A program made the position numbers and the translations under genes. Below the pieces are notes generated by a model. It made no database searches and was not told the origin of the DNA. It saw only the letters and a list, made by a program, of their open reading frames with translations. A stretch of DNA of 24,313 bases from Bacteroidota bacterium (lineage in GTDB: Bacteria; Bacteroidota; Ignavibacteria; Ignavibacteriales; Ignavibacteriaceae), in assembly GCA_023453665.1 (NCBI GenBank), contig JAEXTA010000085.1, positions 1 to 24,313 of the forward strand, written 5' to 3'. The stretch's first letter is position 1. The number at the start of each line of letters is the position of its first letter. This document shows positions 13,638 through 21,538 of the stretch, piece by piece.

Positions 13638-14882
13638 ATGAAACGTATTTTATTACTGTTGTTCATCATTTCATTCAAGATTATTTCCGCGCAAAACTTC
13701 TGGGAGAAAATCAACTTTCCATTCGACAGCACATCATTTTACAGTGTTCACTCTTTAATAACTAATTCATCAGATCATATACTTGCAGGAACTTTTGCAA
13801 AAGGAATTTATAAATCCACCGATAACGGAAATAACTGGATTGAATCGGGTTTAGCAAACCACTGGGTAATAGAATTCGCAAAGAATAATTCCGGTGATCT
13901 GTTTGCTGCATCGATCGGGTCACAGTTCGGCAGCGGCGTTTTCAAATCAACAGATGACGGAAGCTCCTGGAATAAAGTATGGGATGCACAAACCGCTATG
14001 CATTGTATTTATATTGATCAGGATCAAAACATATATGTTGGTTTAAATTATTATGAAACATCTGGCGGAATTTTCAGATCAACTGATAACGGAACATCAT
14101 GGAATCAGATATTCAATCTTGCTGAGAATGTTTATTCTGTATTAAAGTTAAGCAGCGGAAGAGTACTGGCAGCCGGATACGGAAAAATTTTTTACTCTGA
14201 TAATGACGGTACTACATGGAATACAACAACAAATGGTCTGGTTAATTCAACCCCAAGTCAACTTGTTCTTAAAAATCAAAATGAAATATTTTTATCAACA
14301 CTTGGATATGGAATTTATAAATCAACCGACAACGGGATTAGCTGGGTAAATAAAACCGGCGCCGGACCTGAATACAGTTGTCTTTTAATAACTCAGGACG
14401 GATCTATGTTTGCGGGAACAAGAGGGTACTGGGTTTACAGATCCACAAACGGCGGTGAAAATTGGGGACTGATAAATACAGGTATGGGAGAAGACAGGTA
14501 TGTGCTAAGTCTTCTAACAACAAGCGATGGTTATTTATTTGCAGGACTTGATTACTATGGAATGTACCGCAGTGTAAACAAAGTAACAGATGTTGACATC
14601 GACGAAACTGCTCCACCAGAAAAATTTTATTTATATCAAAATTATCCAAACCCGTTTAACCCAAGTACGAGTATACAGTATGCAATAGGCAGTAGGCAAT
14701 TTGTGCAGCTAAAAGTATATGATGTATTGGGAGAAGAAATTGCAACACTTGTTAATGAAGAAAAACCCGCTGGAAGTTACAATGTACAATTTACATTGAA
14801 TAACTTAAGCTCTGGGATTTATTTCTATCAGTTAAAAGCTGGTAATTATTTAGAAACAAAGAAAATGTCTTTGCTAAAATGA
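13638..14882 (+). CDS. T9SS-secreted BNR/Asp-box propeller protein
   Basis: A 414-residue protein. GGGG lies 6-9 nt before the ATG. Signal peptide with cleavage near ISA-Q19. The body has six Asp-box motifs (KSTDNGNNW, KSTDDGSSW, RSTDNGTSW, YSDNDGTTW, KSTDNGISW, RSTNGGENW), giving a six- or seven-bladed sialidase-like propeller, but no sialidase catalytic residues are apparent. From about residue 331 the T9SS sorting domain runs YQNYPNPFNPSTSIQ to TKKMSLLK. Its nucleotide sequence at 14655-14707 is identical to the next gene. It should be exported by Sec and anchored or released by T9SS. Binding target unknown. Confidence 0.88.
   Translation: MKRILLLLFIISFKIISAQNFWEKINFPFDSTSFYSVHSLITNSSDHILAGTFAKGIYKSTDNGNNWIESGLANHWVIEFAKNNSGDLFAASIGSQFGSGVFKSTDDGSSWNKVWDAQTAMHCIYIDQDQNIYVGLNYYETSGGIFRSTDNGTSWNQIFNLAENVYSVLKLSSGRVLAAGYGKIFYSDNDGTTWNTTTNGLVNSTPSQLVLKNQNEIFLSTLGYGIYKSTDNGISWVNKTGAGPEYSCLLITQDGSMFAGTRGYWVYRSTNGGENWGLINTGMGEDRYVLSLLTTSDGYLFAGLDYYGMYRSVNKVTDVDIDETAPPEKFYLYQNYPNPFNPSTSIQYAIGSRQFVQLKVYDVLGEEIATLVNEEKPAGSYNVQFTLNNLSSGIYFYQLKAGNYLETKKMSLLK
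14655..14707 (+). repeat. 53-nt repeat inside T9SS sorting domain, copy 1
   Basis: Identical base for base to 16240-16292 in the next gene, in the same reading frame. It encodes FNPSTSIQYAIGSRQFVQ. The stretch AATAGGCAGTAGGCAATTTG inside it resembles the intergenic repeat at 1021-1056 (minus strand). Identity stops on both sides with synonymous changes. Confidence 0.9.
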
Positions 14883-14937
14883 CAATTCATTTAATTATCA
14901 ATCCCGCAGTGTTGGGATTTAATAAAAGTGAGGAATC

Positions 14938-16467
14938 ATGAAAACAAAACTGATACTATTGTTTATGGCTGCTTTACTCAATTCATCTGTTTATTCACAA
15001 TGGTTTTCACAAAGCAGCGGGACTTCAGCTTTCCTTAGAGATGTTTTTTTTATTGATATCAACACAGGATGGGCTACAGGATATAATGGTACTGTACTTA
15101 AAACTACTAACGGCGGCAGTAACTGGATAAGTTCAGCGAATGGAATTACTTCAGATGATTTAACATCAATTCATTTTGTGAATAACTCTGTCGGGTGGAT
15201 CTCAGGACAAAACCTGAATGTTTTCAAAACAACTAATGGCGGTTTGGTCTGGCTACCTCAGGTTATACCGTCAACATTCAATTCGGATTTAACATCACTA
15301 TTTTTTGTAGATGTGAACACAGGTTGGACAGTTGCGAATTATGAATATTCTCCAAATCTTTATGACGGATATATATATAGAAGTACGAATGGAGGAACAA
15401 CATGGGATTTAAGTGAATTTGTAATGGATGAAAGAATTTATTGTCTTTATTTCTTGAATAACAATGTTGGCTGGGCTTTAGGAACGACACTATTAAAAAC
15501 AACAAATGGAGGGAATACTTGGGAATACAGAATGACAAACTCAGATGATCCGATTACTCCAGAGTATTATTCTGTCTTCTTCATTAATGAAAACGTCGGT
15601 TGGCTAACAGGTGAAAACACTTCAGGTTTTGGGCAAATCCATAAATCAACAAACGGAGGAGCTTCCTGGATAATAGTGCATCAGGATTCATTCAATGTTT
15701 TTAAATCTGTTTATTTCGTAAACGAGAATACCGGCTGGTGTACCGGTGAATCAGGTACGATACTTTATACAACGGATGGAGGGACGAATTGGTCTAATCA
15801 AGTTACTAATTCAAACGAACTACTAAACTCAGTATTCTTTTCCACAAATAGTACTGGATGGGTAGTTGGTTCAAACGGCACGATATTAAAAACTGTAAAT
15901 GCTGGTACTCCAGTTGAATTAATTTCTTTTACAGCAGAAATTATTAATAATACTGTATTGCTGAATTGGTCAACTGCAACAGAGATCAATAACTCCGGAT
16001 TTGAAGTTGAAAGAAAAACAGAAAATTCTAATTGGGGAAAAATTAACTTTGTTCCGGGTTATGGAACTACTGCAGAGCCTCATCAATATATTTTTACTGA
16101 TAAAAACATTTCACCCGGTAATTACCTTTATAGATTGAAGCAGGTTGATTTTGACGGGACATCTGAATATTCCAAAGTAATTGAAGTTAAGTTTAACCTC
16201 TTACACAAATTTGATTTGTCTGATAATTATCCAAACCCATTTAACCCAAGTACGAGTATACAGTATGCAATAGGCAGTAGGCAATTTGTGCAACTAAAAG
16301 TGTATGATGTGTTAGGAAATGAAATAATAACGCTCGTCAACGAATACAAACCTGCAGGCACTTATGAAGTTGAGTTTGATGGAATTGACCTTCCAAGCGG
16401 ATTTTATTTCTATACAGTCCGTGCTGGTGATTTTTCTAAAACAAAAAAGATGATCTTGATGAAATAA
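14938..16467 (+). CDS. T9SS-secreted YCF48-type propeller protein with Fn3-like domain
   Basis: A 509-residue protein. GAGGA precedes the ATG. Signal peptide with cleavage near VYS-Q. Residues about 25-320 hold six Asp-box-like repeats of the xKTTNGGxxW type plus a degenerate seventh, each with a preceding 'VFFxxxNxGWxxG' strand, as in YCF48-like propellers. Residues about 322-420 (PVELISFTAEI ... LNWSTATEINNSGFEVERK ... YRLKQVDFDG) are the Fn3-like domain that often precedes T9SS tails. The sorting domain runs from about 425 to the end (TKKMILMK). Paralogous to the preceding gene and only 55 nt behind it, so probably co-transcribed. Confidence 0.88.
   Translation: MKTKLILLFMAALLNSSVYSQWFSQSSGTSAFLRDVFFIDINTGWATGYNGTVLKTTNGGSNWISSANGITSDDLTSIHFVNNSVGWISGQNLNVFKTTNGGLVWLPQVIPSTFNSDLTSLFFVDVNTGWTVANYEYSPNLYDGYIYRSTNGGTTWDLSEFVMDERIYCLYFLNNNVGWALGTTLLKTTNGGNTWEYRMTNSDDPITPEYYSVFFINENVGWLTGENTSGFGQIHKSTNGGASWIIVHQDSFNVFKSVYFVNENTGWCTGESGTILYTTDGGTNWSNQVTNSNELLNSVFFSTNSTGWVVGSNGTILKTVNAGTPVELISFTAEIINNTVLLNWSTATEINNSGFEVERKTENSNWGKINFVPGYGTTAEPHQYIFTDKNISPGNYLYRLKQVDFDGTSEYSKVIEVKFNLLHKFDLSDNYPNPFNPSTSIQYAIGSRQFVQLKVYDVLGNEIITLVNEYKPAGTYEVEFDGIDLPSGFYFYTVRAGDFSKTKKMILMK
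16240..16292 (+). repeat. 53-nt repeat inside T9SS sorting domain, copy 2
   Basis: Identical to 14655-14707 and in the same frame. Outside the block the two genes still align but with third-position changes, so the block is more conserved than its surroundings. Confidence 0.9.
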
Positions 16468-16544
16468 TCTTGAATGATTGAACGGAATAAATAAAAATTA
16501 ATTGTTCAGATAATATTTTATAATAACTCCAACCTGACAAAAAA

Positions 16545-19500
16545 ATGAGAACGGTGTTACTTACACTGATAATCATTTCTTTAAACTTTACGCTTCAATT
16601 TGCGCAGCCGCTCACCTTTAAATATCTTACTACCGAACACGGATTATCAAACAATGTTGTTTATGATCTGATTCAGGATAAAACCGGATTCTTCTGGTTT
16701 GCAACTGAAGACGGACTAAACCGCTACGATGGTTACAGTTTTAAAACCTTCAGGTATGATCCTTCAAATGAAAATTCTATTTCGGATAATTCTATCTGGA
16801 CACTAAAAGAGGATTCGAAAGGCAACATCTGGATCGGTACAAGAAACGGCTGGCTTAATTGTTATGATCCTGTTAAAAATATTTTTCGCAAGTGGAGAAT
16901 AAGATCGGAACAATTAGAAACGAATGCGATAACGTTTCTTATGCAAGATAGAAAAAATAATATCTGGATAGGAACCTACAGAGGCGGGCTGTACCGGTTT
17001 GATATGCTTACTGAAAAGATAGAACACTGGTATCATAGTCCGGGTGATAACAACTCACTCAGCAACAATTATGTCTCAAGCATACTCGAAGATAAAAATG
17101 GTAACATCTGGATAAGCACTTATAACGGTTTGAATAAATTTATTCCGGGAACTTCAGAAAATAAATTTGAACGTTACTTTTCAGATAAAAAAAGTCCCAA
17201 TTCAATCACTGACAATATTGTGTGGTACCTGACACAATCCGCTTTAAATGCAGATGTAATATGGATAGGTACTGCAAACGGACTTAGCAGTTATAATTTA
17301 TCGCTTAACAAATTTTCAAGGTATGAAATACCAAATAAACAAAATCTTCAGTTCGGTACCGGCGCTGGTTCTGTGATTGAAGAAATTGTTGCAGGAGATA
17401 CAGTACTCTGGATTGATTCGTATGCCGGGTTATTAAAAATGAACCATACCCGTAAAACATTTGAAAGATACACATCACAAAAAGCAAAAGACGGGAGTAT
17501 ATCAAGCAACCAAATTCACAGGATGTTTAAAGACAGGTCGGGAACATTATGGCTCGCCTCTTTAAATGGCATTAACTATTCATCAGTTCACAATCTGAAG
17601 TTTAATAGCGTAACCAGGGAAAATAGGTTAATAATTAATACCTCAGCGCTAAAGGGTAGTAATATTAAAACAGTGATTAACGGTCCGGGGGAAAAAATAT
17701 GGTGCGGAACAGATGATGGACTATATTATTCGGAGTTCAAACAAGGACAAATACTTTTTAAAAAACATTTTCAATCTGATGGTTTAAATATATGGTCACT
17801 GACTTCAGATACTCAAAATAATATGTGGATTGGTACTTACGGTAATGGTCTGTTCAAGTTAGATTTTAAAACAAACCTGTTGACAAAGATTAATCCAAAT
17901 GAAACCAGCTTAATTTCTCCGGCTCACCAGTTTAATAAAGTTGTATATGCCGATTATGATTCCAGCATCTGGATAGGTTACTGGGGGGTTGGGCTGGCAC
18001 ACTATTCACCTAAAAATAAAAGTTATAAGAACTGGTTGAAAAATTCTGATATGCCATCCGGCATTAGTCATGATGATGTCTGGTCCATCTATCGCGACAT
18101 TAAAGGAAGACTATGGATAGGAACTAACGGAGGAGGTCTTAATTTATTTGATGAGGTGAATGAAAAATTTTATCAGTTCAACGGTGATGTATCTGCAATT
18201 AACAACAATTGTATATTTGATATTGTTGAATCAACCCTAAAACAACAGAAAAAAAACACAACGCAAACAATTTTATGGGTTGGTACAGATAATGGTTTAT
18301 ATAGAATTGAGTTTGATAATTCAAAAAATATTCAGGAGCTCATAAACAGCGTTTTTATCAAAAACTATTCTATCAAAGATGGCTTATCCGATAATTCCAT
18401 AAAAAGTATTGAGAAAGATTCAAACGGTAATCTGTGGTTAGGCACCAGCTCCGGCATATCTTTGTTTAATGTATCCAAAGAGGAATTTAAAAACTTCAAC
18501 AAAGCCGATGGCATTTTAGATGGTGATATAAATCCTTCTGCATCAATTACAACAACAGATGATATAATATTTATGGGTAGTTCTTCAGGTATGAATTATT
18601 TTTATCCCGACGGAATTAAATTATCATCTTCAAATCCACCACTGGTTATCACAGACTTTCAGATTTTTAATTTATCAGTTTACCCCGGTGAAAATTCTGT
18701 ATTAAAATCCAGCATACTTTTTACTGATGAGGTTGAATTATCCTATAGTCAAAATGTTTTTTCAATTGAGTTTGCCGCACTGGATTATATTTCTCCGAAC
18801 TCAGTACTGTATGCTTATAAGATGGATGGTTTTGATAAGGATTGGATATTATGCGGAACAAGGAGATTTGTAACGTACACAAATTTAAATCCGGGTCAAT
18901 ACAGGTTTCATGTAAAATCAACAAACCGTGATGGAGTGTGGAATGAAAATTCAACGCAGCTCAGAATTATTATTATCCCGCCGTGGTGGCAGACAGGCTG
19001 GGCAATTTCATTGTATGTTTTAGTTATAGTACTTGGCATCTGGGGAATTGTAAAATTCCAATCATACCGTACACGATTACAGCATGAACTAAAACTTCAG
19101 GAGTTTGAAGCGCATCACCTGCGCGAAATAGAGAGCATGAAATCAAGATTCTTTGCCAACCTGTCGCATGAATTCCGGACACCATTAACAATGATAAAGG
19201 GTCCGCTTGAGCAATTAATTAATGGAAGGATTAAAGAAAATCTTCTTCACTATTATAAAATTATTTTAAACAATACTGAAAAACTTCAGGCATTGATTGA
19301 GCAGCTGCTGGAGCTTTCAAGACTTGATGTTGAAAGTATTCCGGTTAATAAACACAGTTATGAACTTATCGGTTTGCTTAAATCATTTACTTATTCATTT
19401 ATCCCGCTGGCTGAACAGAAATTTATAACACTGACATTTGAGTCGAACGTCGAAAAATTAAATCTGCTCATTGACAGAGATAAGCTGGAAAAAATAATTA

Positions 19501-20726
19501 ACAACCTTCTAAGCAATGCGTTTAAATTTACACCTGACGGCGGCAAAATACATGTCAATATAATTTTTGAAAACACAACCGATAACTCCCACGTAATTGT
19601 TGAAGTTGTTGATAACGGTATTGGAATTCCTGAACAATATCGGACTAAAATCTTTGATCGGTTTTATCAGGTTGAAACCTCATATCAAAAAAGTAGTGGT
19701 GGTTCAGGAATTGGTCTGGCATTAGTGAAAGAACTGGTAAACCTGCTGAGCTGGAATATTTCAGTGATGAGTAAAGAGAATGAGGGAACAAAGTTTATTT
19801 TAAAAATTCCTGTCGAAACAATAAATCAGACGCTGGCGGAACAGGATGTAGATAATTTATTGCAGAGAATTGCAGCACAAAATCTGAAACCGGTAAGTGA
19901 AGAACAATCAGAAATTTCTATTGAAGAATCCGGTACTGATAAAAACAAACCTACAGTATTAATCGTTGAGGATTCAACAGATACACGGAATTTTATTAGT
20001 GATTTACTTCAACATGACTATACTATTCTATCCTCGCCAACGGCTGACGAAGGTATTGAGTATGCATTTAAAAATATGCCTGATTTAATTGTTAGTGATT
20101 TAATGATGCCTGGTATGGATGGATTGGAATTTTGCAGAAGAATAAAAACCGACTGGAGAACAAGTCATATTCCTGTTATTCTTCTTACTGCCAAAGCAAC
20201 AGATGAAAGTAAACTTGAAGGGCTTGAGACAGGCGCCGACGATTATATATTAAAACCATTCAGGTTTGAAGAACTCGCAGTCCGGATAAAAAATCTTATT
20301 GAACAAAGAAAACATCTTCACGAAAAATTCAGTAAGGATATAAATCTTCAACCGAAGATAATCTCCGGCAACAGTATCGATGAAGAATTTTTGAACAGGG
20401 TTATAGACACAACCCAGAAAAATATTGGAAATAATAATTTTACTTCAGAAAAATTGGCTGAAGAATTATTTGTAAGCAAACGTCAGCTGCATAGAAAATT
20501 ACTTGCCATTACGGGTCAGGGACCGGGTGAATTCATCAGAATAATGAGGTTAAAAAAAGCTGCGCAGATGCTTCTGGAAAAAAAATTAAGTGTGACTCAA
20601 ATTGCTTATGAAGTAGGTTTTGAAAGTCCTGCACAATTTTCAAGAGCATTTAAAAAACAGTTTGATTCTCTTCCTTCAGATTTCCATAAATACGATTCGA
20701 GAAATGATTTAAAACATGGGGTTTAA
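16545..20726 (+). CDS. hybrid two-component sensor kinase/response regulator with AraC output (HTCS)
   Basis: A 1393-residue single-protein signalling system. After a signal peptide (cleavage near FAQ-P), residues about 25-700 form Reg_prop propeller repeats (GLSNNVVYDLIQDKTGFFWFATEDGLNRYDG, with W-I/F-G-T in later copies) in the periplasm. A Y_Y_Y domain follows (about 733-810), then a transmembrane helix (about 818-840). The kinase core has H875 in NLSHEFRTP, N991 in NLLSNAFKF, DNGIGIP and GSGIGLALV. The receiver has phosphoacceptor D1185 in VSDLMMPGMDG. An AraC-type double helix-turn-helix ends the protein (first about 1300-1322, second near QIAYEVGFESPAQFSRAFKKQF). All catalytic residues are present. 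Such regulators usually control nearby polysaccharide or secreted-protein genes; here no SusC/SusD pair is adjacent, only T9SS propeller genes. No Shine-Dalgarno sequence is seen. Confidence 0.95.
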   Translation: MRTVLLTLIIISLNFTLQFAQPLTFKYLTTEHGLSNNVVYDLIQDKTGFFWFATEDGLNRYDGYSFKTFRYDPSNENSISDNSIWTLKEDSKGNIWIGTRNGWLNCYDPVKNIFRKWRIRSEQLETNAITFLMQDRKNNIWIGTYRGGLYRFDMLTEKIEHWYHSPGDNNSLSNNYVSSILEDKNGNIWISTYNGLNKFIPGTSENKFERYFSDKKSPNSITDNIVWYLTQSALNADVIWIGTANGLSSYNLSLNKFSRYEIPNKQNLQFGTGAGSVIEEIVAGDTVLWIDSYAGLLKMNHTRKTFERYTSQKAKDGSISSNQIHRMFKDRSGTLWLASLNGINYSSVHNLKFNSVTRENRLIINTSALKGSNIKTVINGPGEKIWCGTDDGLYYSEFKQGQILFKKHFQSDGLNIWSLTSDTQNNMWIGTYGNGLFKLDFKTNLLTKINPNETSLISPAHQFNKVVYADYDSSIWIGYWGVGLAHYSPKNKSYKNWLKNSDMPSGISHDDVWSIYRDIKGRLWIGTNGGGLNLFDEVNEKFYQFNGDVSAINNNCIFDIVESTLKQQKKNTTQTILWVGTDNGLYRIEFDNSKNIQELINSVFIKNYSIKDGLSDNSIKSIEKDSNGNLWLGTSSGISLFNVSKEEFKNFNKADGILDGDINPSASITTTDDIIFMGSSSGMNYFYPDGIKLSSSNPPLVITDFQIFNLSVYPGENSVLKSSILFTDEVELSYSQNVFSIEFAALDYISPNSVLYAYKMDGFDKDWILCGTRRFVTYTNLNPGQYRFHVKSTNRDGVWNENSTQLRIIIIPPWWQTGWAISLYVLVIVLGIWGIVKFQSYRTRLQHELKLQEFEAHHLREIESMKSRFFANLSHEFRTPLTMIKGPLEQLINGRIKENLLHYYKIILNNTEKLQALIEQLLELSRLDVESIPVNKHSYELIGLLKSFTYSFIPLAEQKFITLTFESNVEKLNLLIDRDKLEKIINNLLSNAFKFTPDGGKIHVNIIFENTTDNSHVIVEVVDNGIGIPEQYRTKIFDRFYQVETSYQKSSGGSGIGLALVKELVNLLSWNISVMSKENEGTKFILKIPVETINQTLAEQDVDNLLQRIAAQNLKPVSEEQSEISIEESGTDKNKPTVLIVEDSTDTRNFISDLLQHDYTILSSPTADEGIEYAFKNMPDLIVSDLMMPGMDGLEFCRRIKTDWRTSHIPVILLTAKATDESKLEGLETGADDYILKPFRFEELAVRIKNLIEQRKHLHEKFSKDINLQPKIISGNSIDEEFLNRVIDTTQKNIGNNNFTSEKLAEELFVSKRQLHRKLLAITGQGPGEFIRIMRLKKAAQMLLEKKLSVTQIAYEVGFESPAQFSRAFKKQFDSLPSDFHKYDSRNDLKHGV

Positions 20727-20908
20727 ATTATTGAATATTTAAACAGATCCGTGAAAAAATTTTCAGTTTAGCCAAAAAAACCATCCTTCATTTTATTTCG
20801 TCACAAAAAAGCAAATCTCCGGCAATAAACAGCAATTACACAGCTTTTATTAATCATACTTTATCACCTCAAAAAAATAATAACATATTTAATTTTTAAG
20901 AACATCAA

Positions 20909-21109
20909 ATGTTTTTGAAACCTTCACACAAAACAACGCTGCGGATCCCGGGAAAAACCAACTTAAATCATAGCCAAAAAGTTTTCATTAATCGCAAAAA
21001 AAGAATGTCAGCTTTTCTAACTGCAGTTGTTTACGTTCTCATAATCCTGATAACAATTGCACTTATGCTTATACTCTTCACATTACTAATAAAGGTTAAT
21101 ATAAAATGA
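20909..21109 (+). CDS. small membrane protein
   Basis: A 66-residue protein: a basic 32-residue N-terminal part (KPSHKTTLRIPGK ... INRKKR), then one long hydrophobic helix (about 34-62, AFLTAVVYVLIILITIALML) and a short basic end. It has a weak purine-rich stretch before the ATG. A shorter start at M33 would leave a bare membrane helix. Its TGA (21107-21109) overlaps the ATG of the next small gene, which supports translation of both. No family recognised. Confidence 0.55.
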   Translation: MFLKPSHKTTLRIPGKTNLNHSQKVFINRKKRMSAFLTAVVYVLIILITIALMLILFTLLIKVNIK

Positions 21110-21276
21110 GCTCAATTTCATCAAATATCACTGACACACTCTATAGAAATTTTTACAAAATCATCTACCTGATTTTACTTTCGATTCTGCTTTTCAGCAT
21201 GATGGATACGGAAGAGAAGAAACCTGTTGAAACAAAATCAGATTACAGGCTGCAGCTTGTTGAAAGCGGCAGGTGA
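21106..21276 (+). CDS. small membrane protein overlapping the previous gene
   Basis: A 56-residue protein: MSSISSNITDTLYRN, a hydrophobic segment (about 17-32, FYKIIYLILLSILLFS) and a charged tail (MDTEEKKPVETKSD ... QLVESGR). Its start overlaps the preceding stop as ATGA, the classic sign of translational coupling, and AAGG at 21092-21095 could serve as ribosome binding site. Orientation in the membrane and function are unknown. Confidence 0.5.
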   Translation: MSSISSNITDTLYRNFYKIIYLILLSILLFSMMDTEEKKPVETKSDYRLQLVESGR

Positions 21277-21538
21277 GGTTTTATTAATCACATACTTGAA
21301 TCATAATTCCTTTAGGACGTGTGAGTTACTGTTAGTGATAAGGCGGAGCAGTAATCCAGATTGAAATCAAATTACTTAATCAACTTTAAGAATGAGTTTG
21401 ATAACCAAAATGTGAGGAATCTGTCTGAACCATTTAGAAAATAAACTAGAACTTGCTGATCCGATTGCACTTTAAGCCGGACTACTAATTACAGTGAAAT
21501 TTAAAAATTACTGATACATAAACACAGGAGATTGTATT

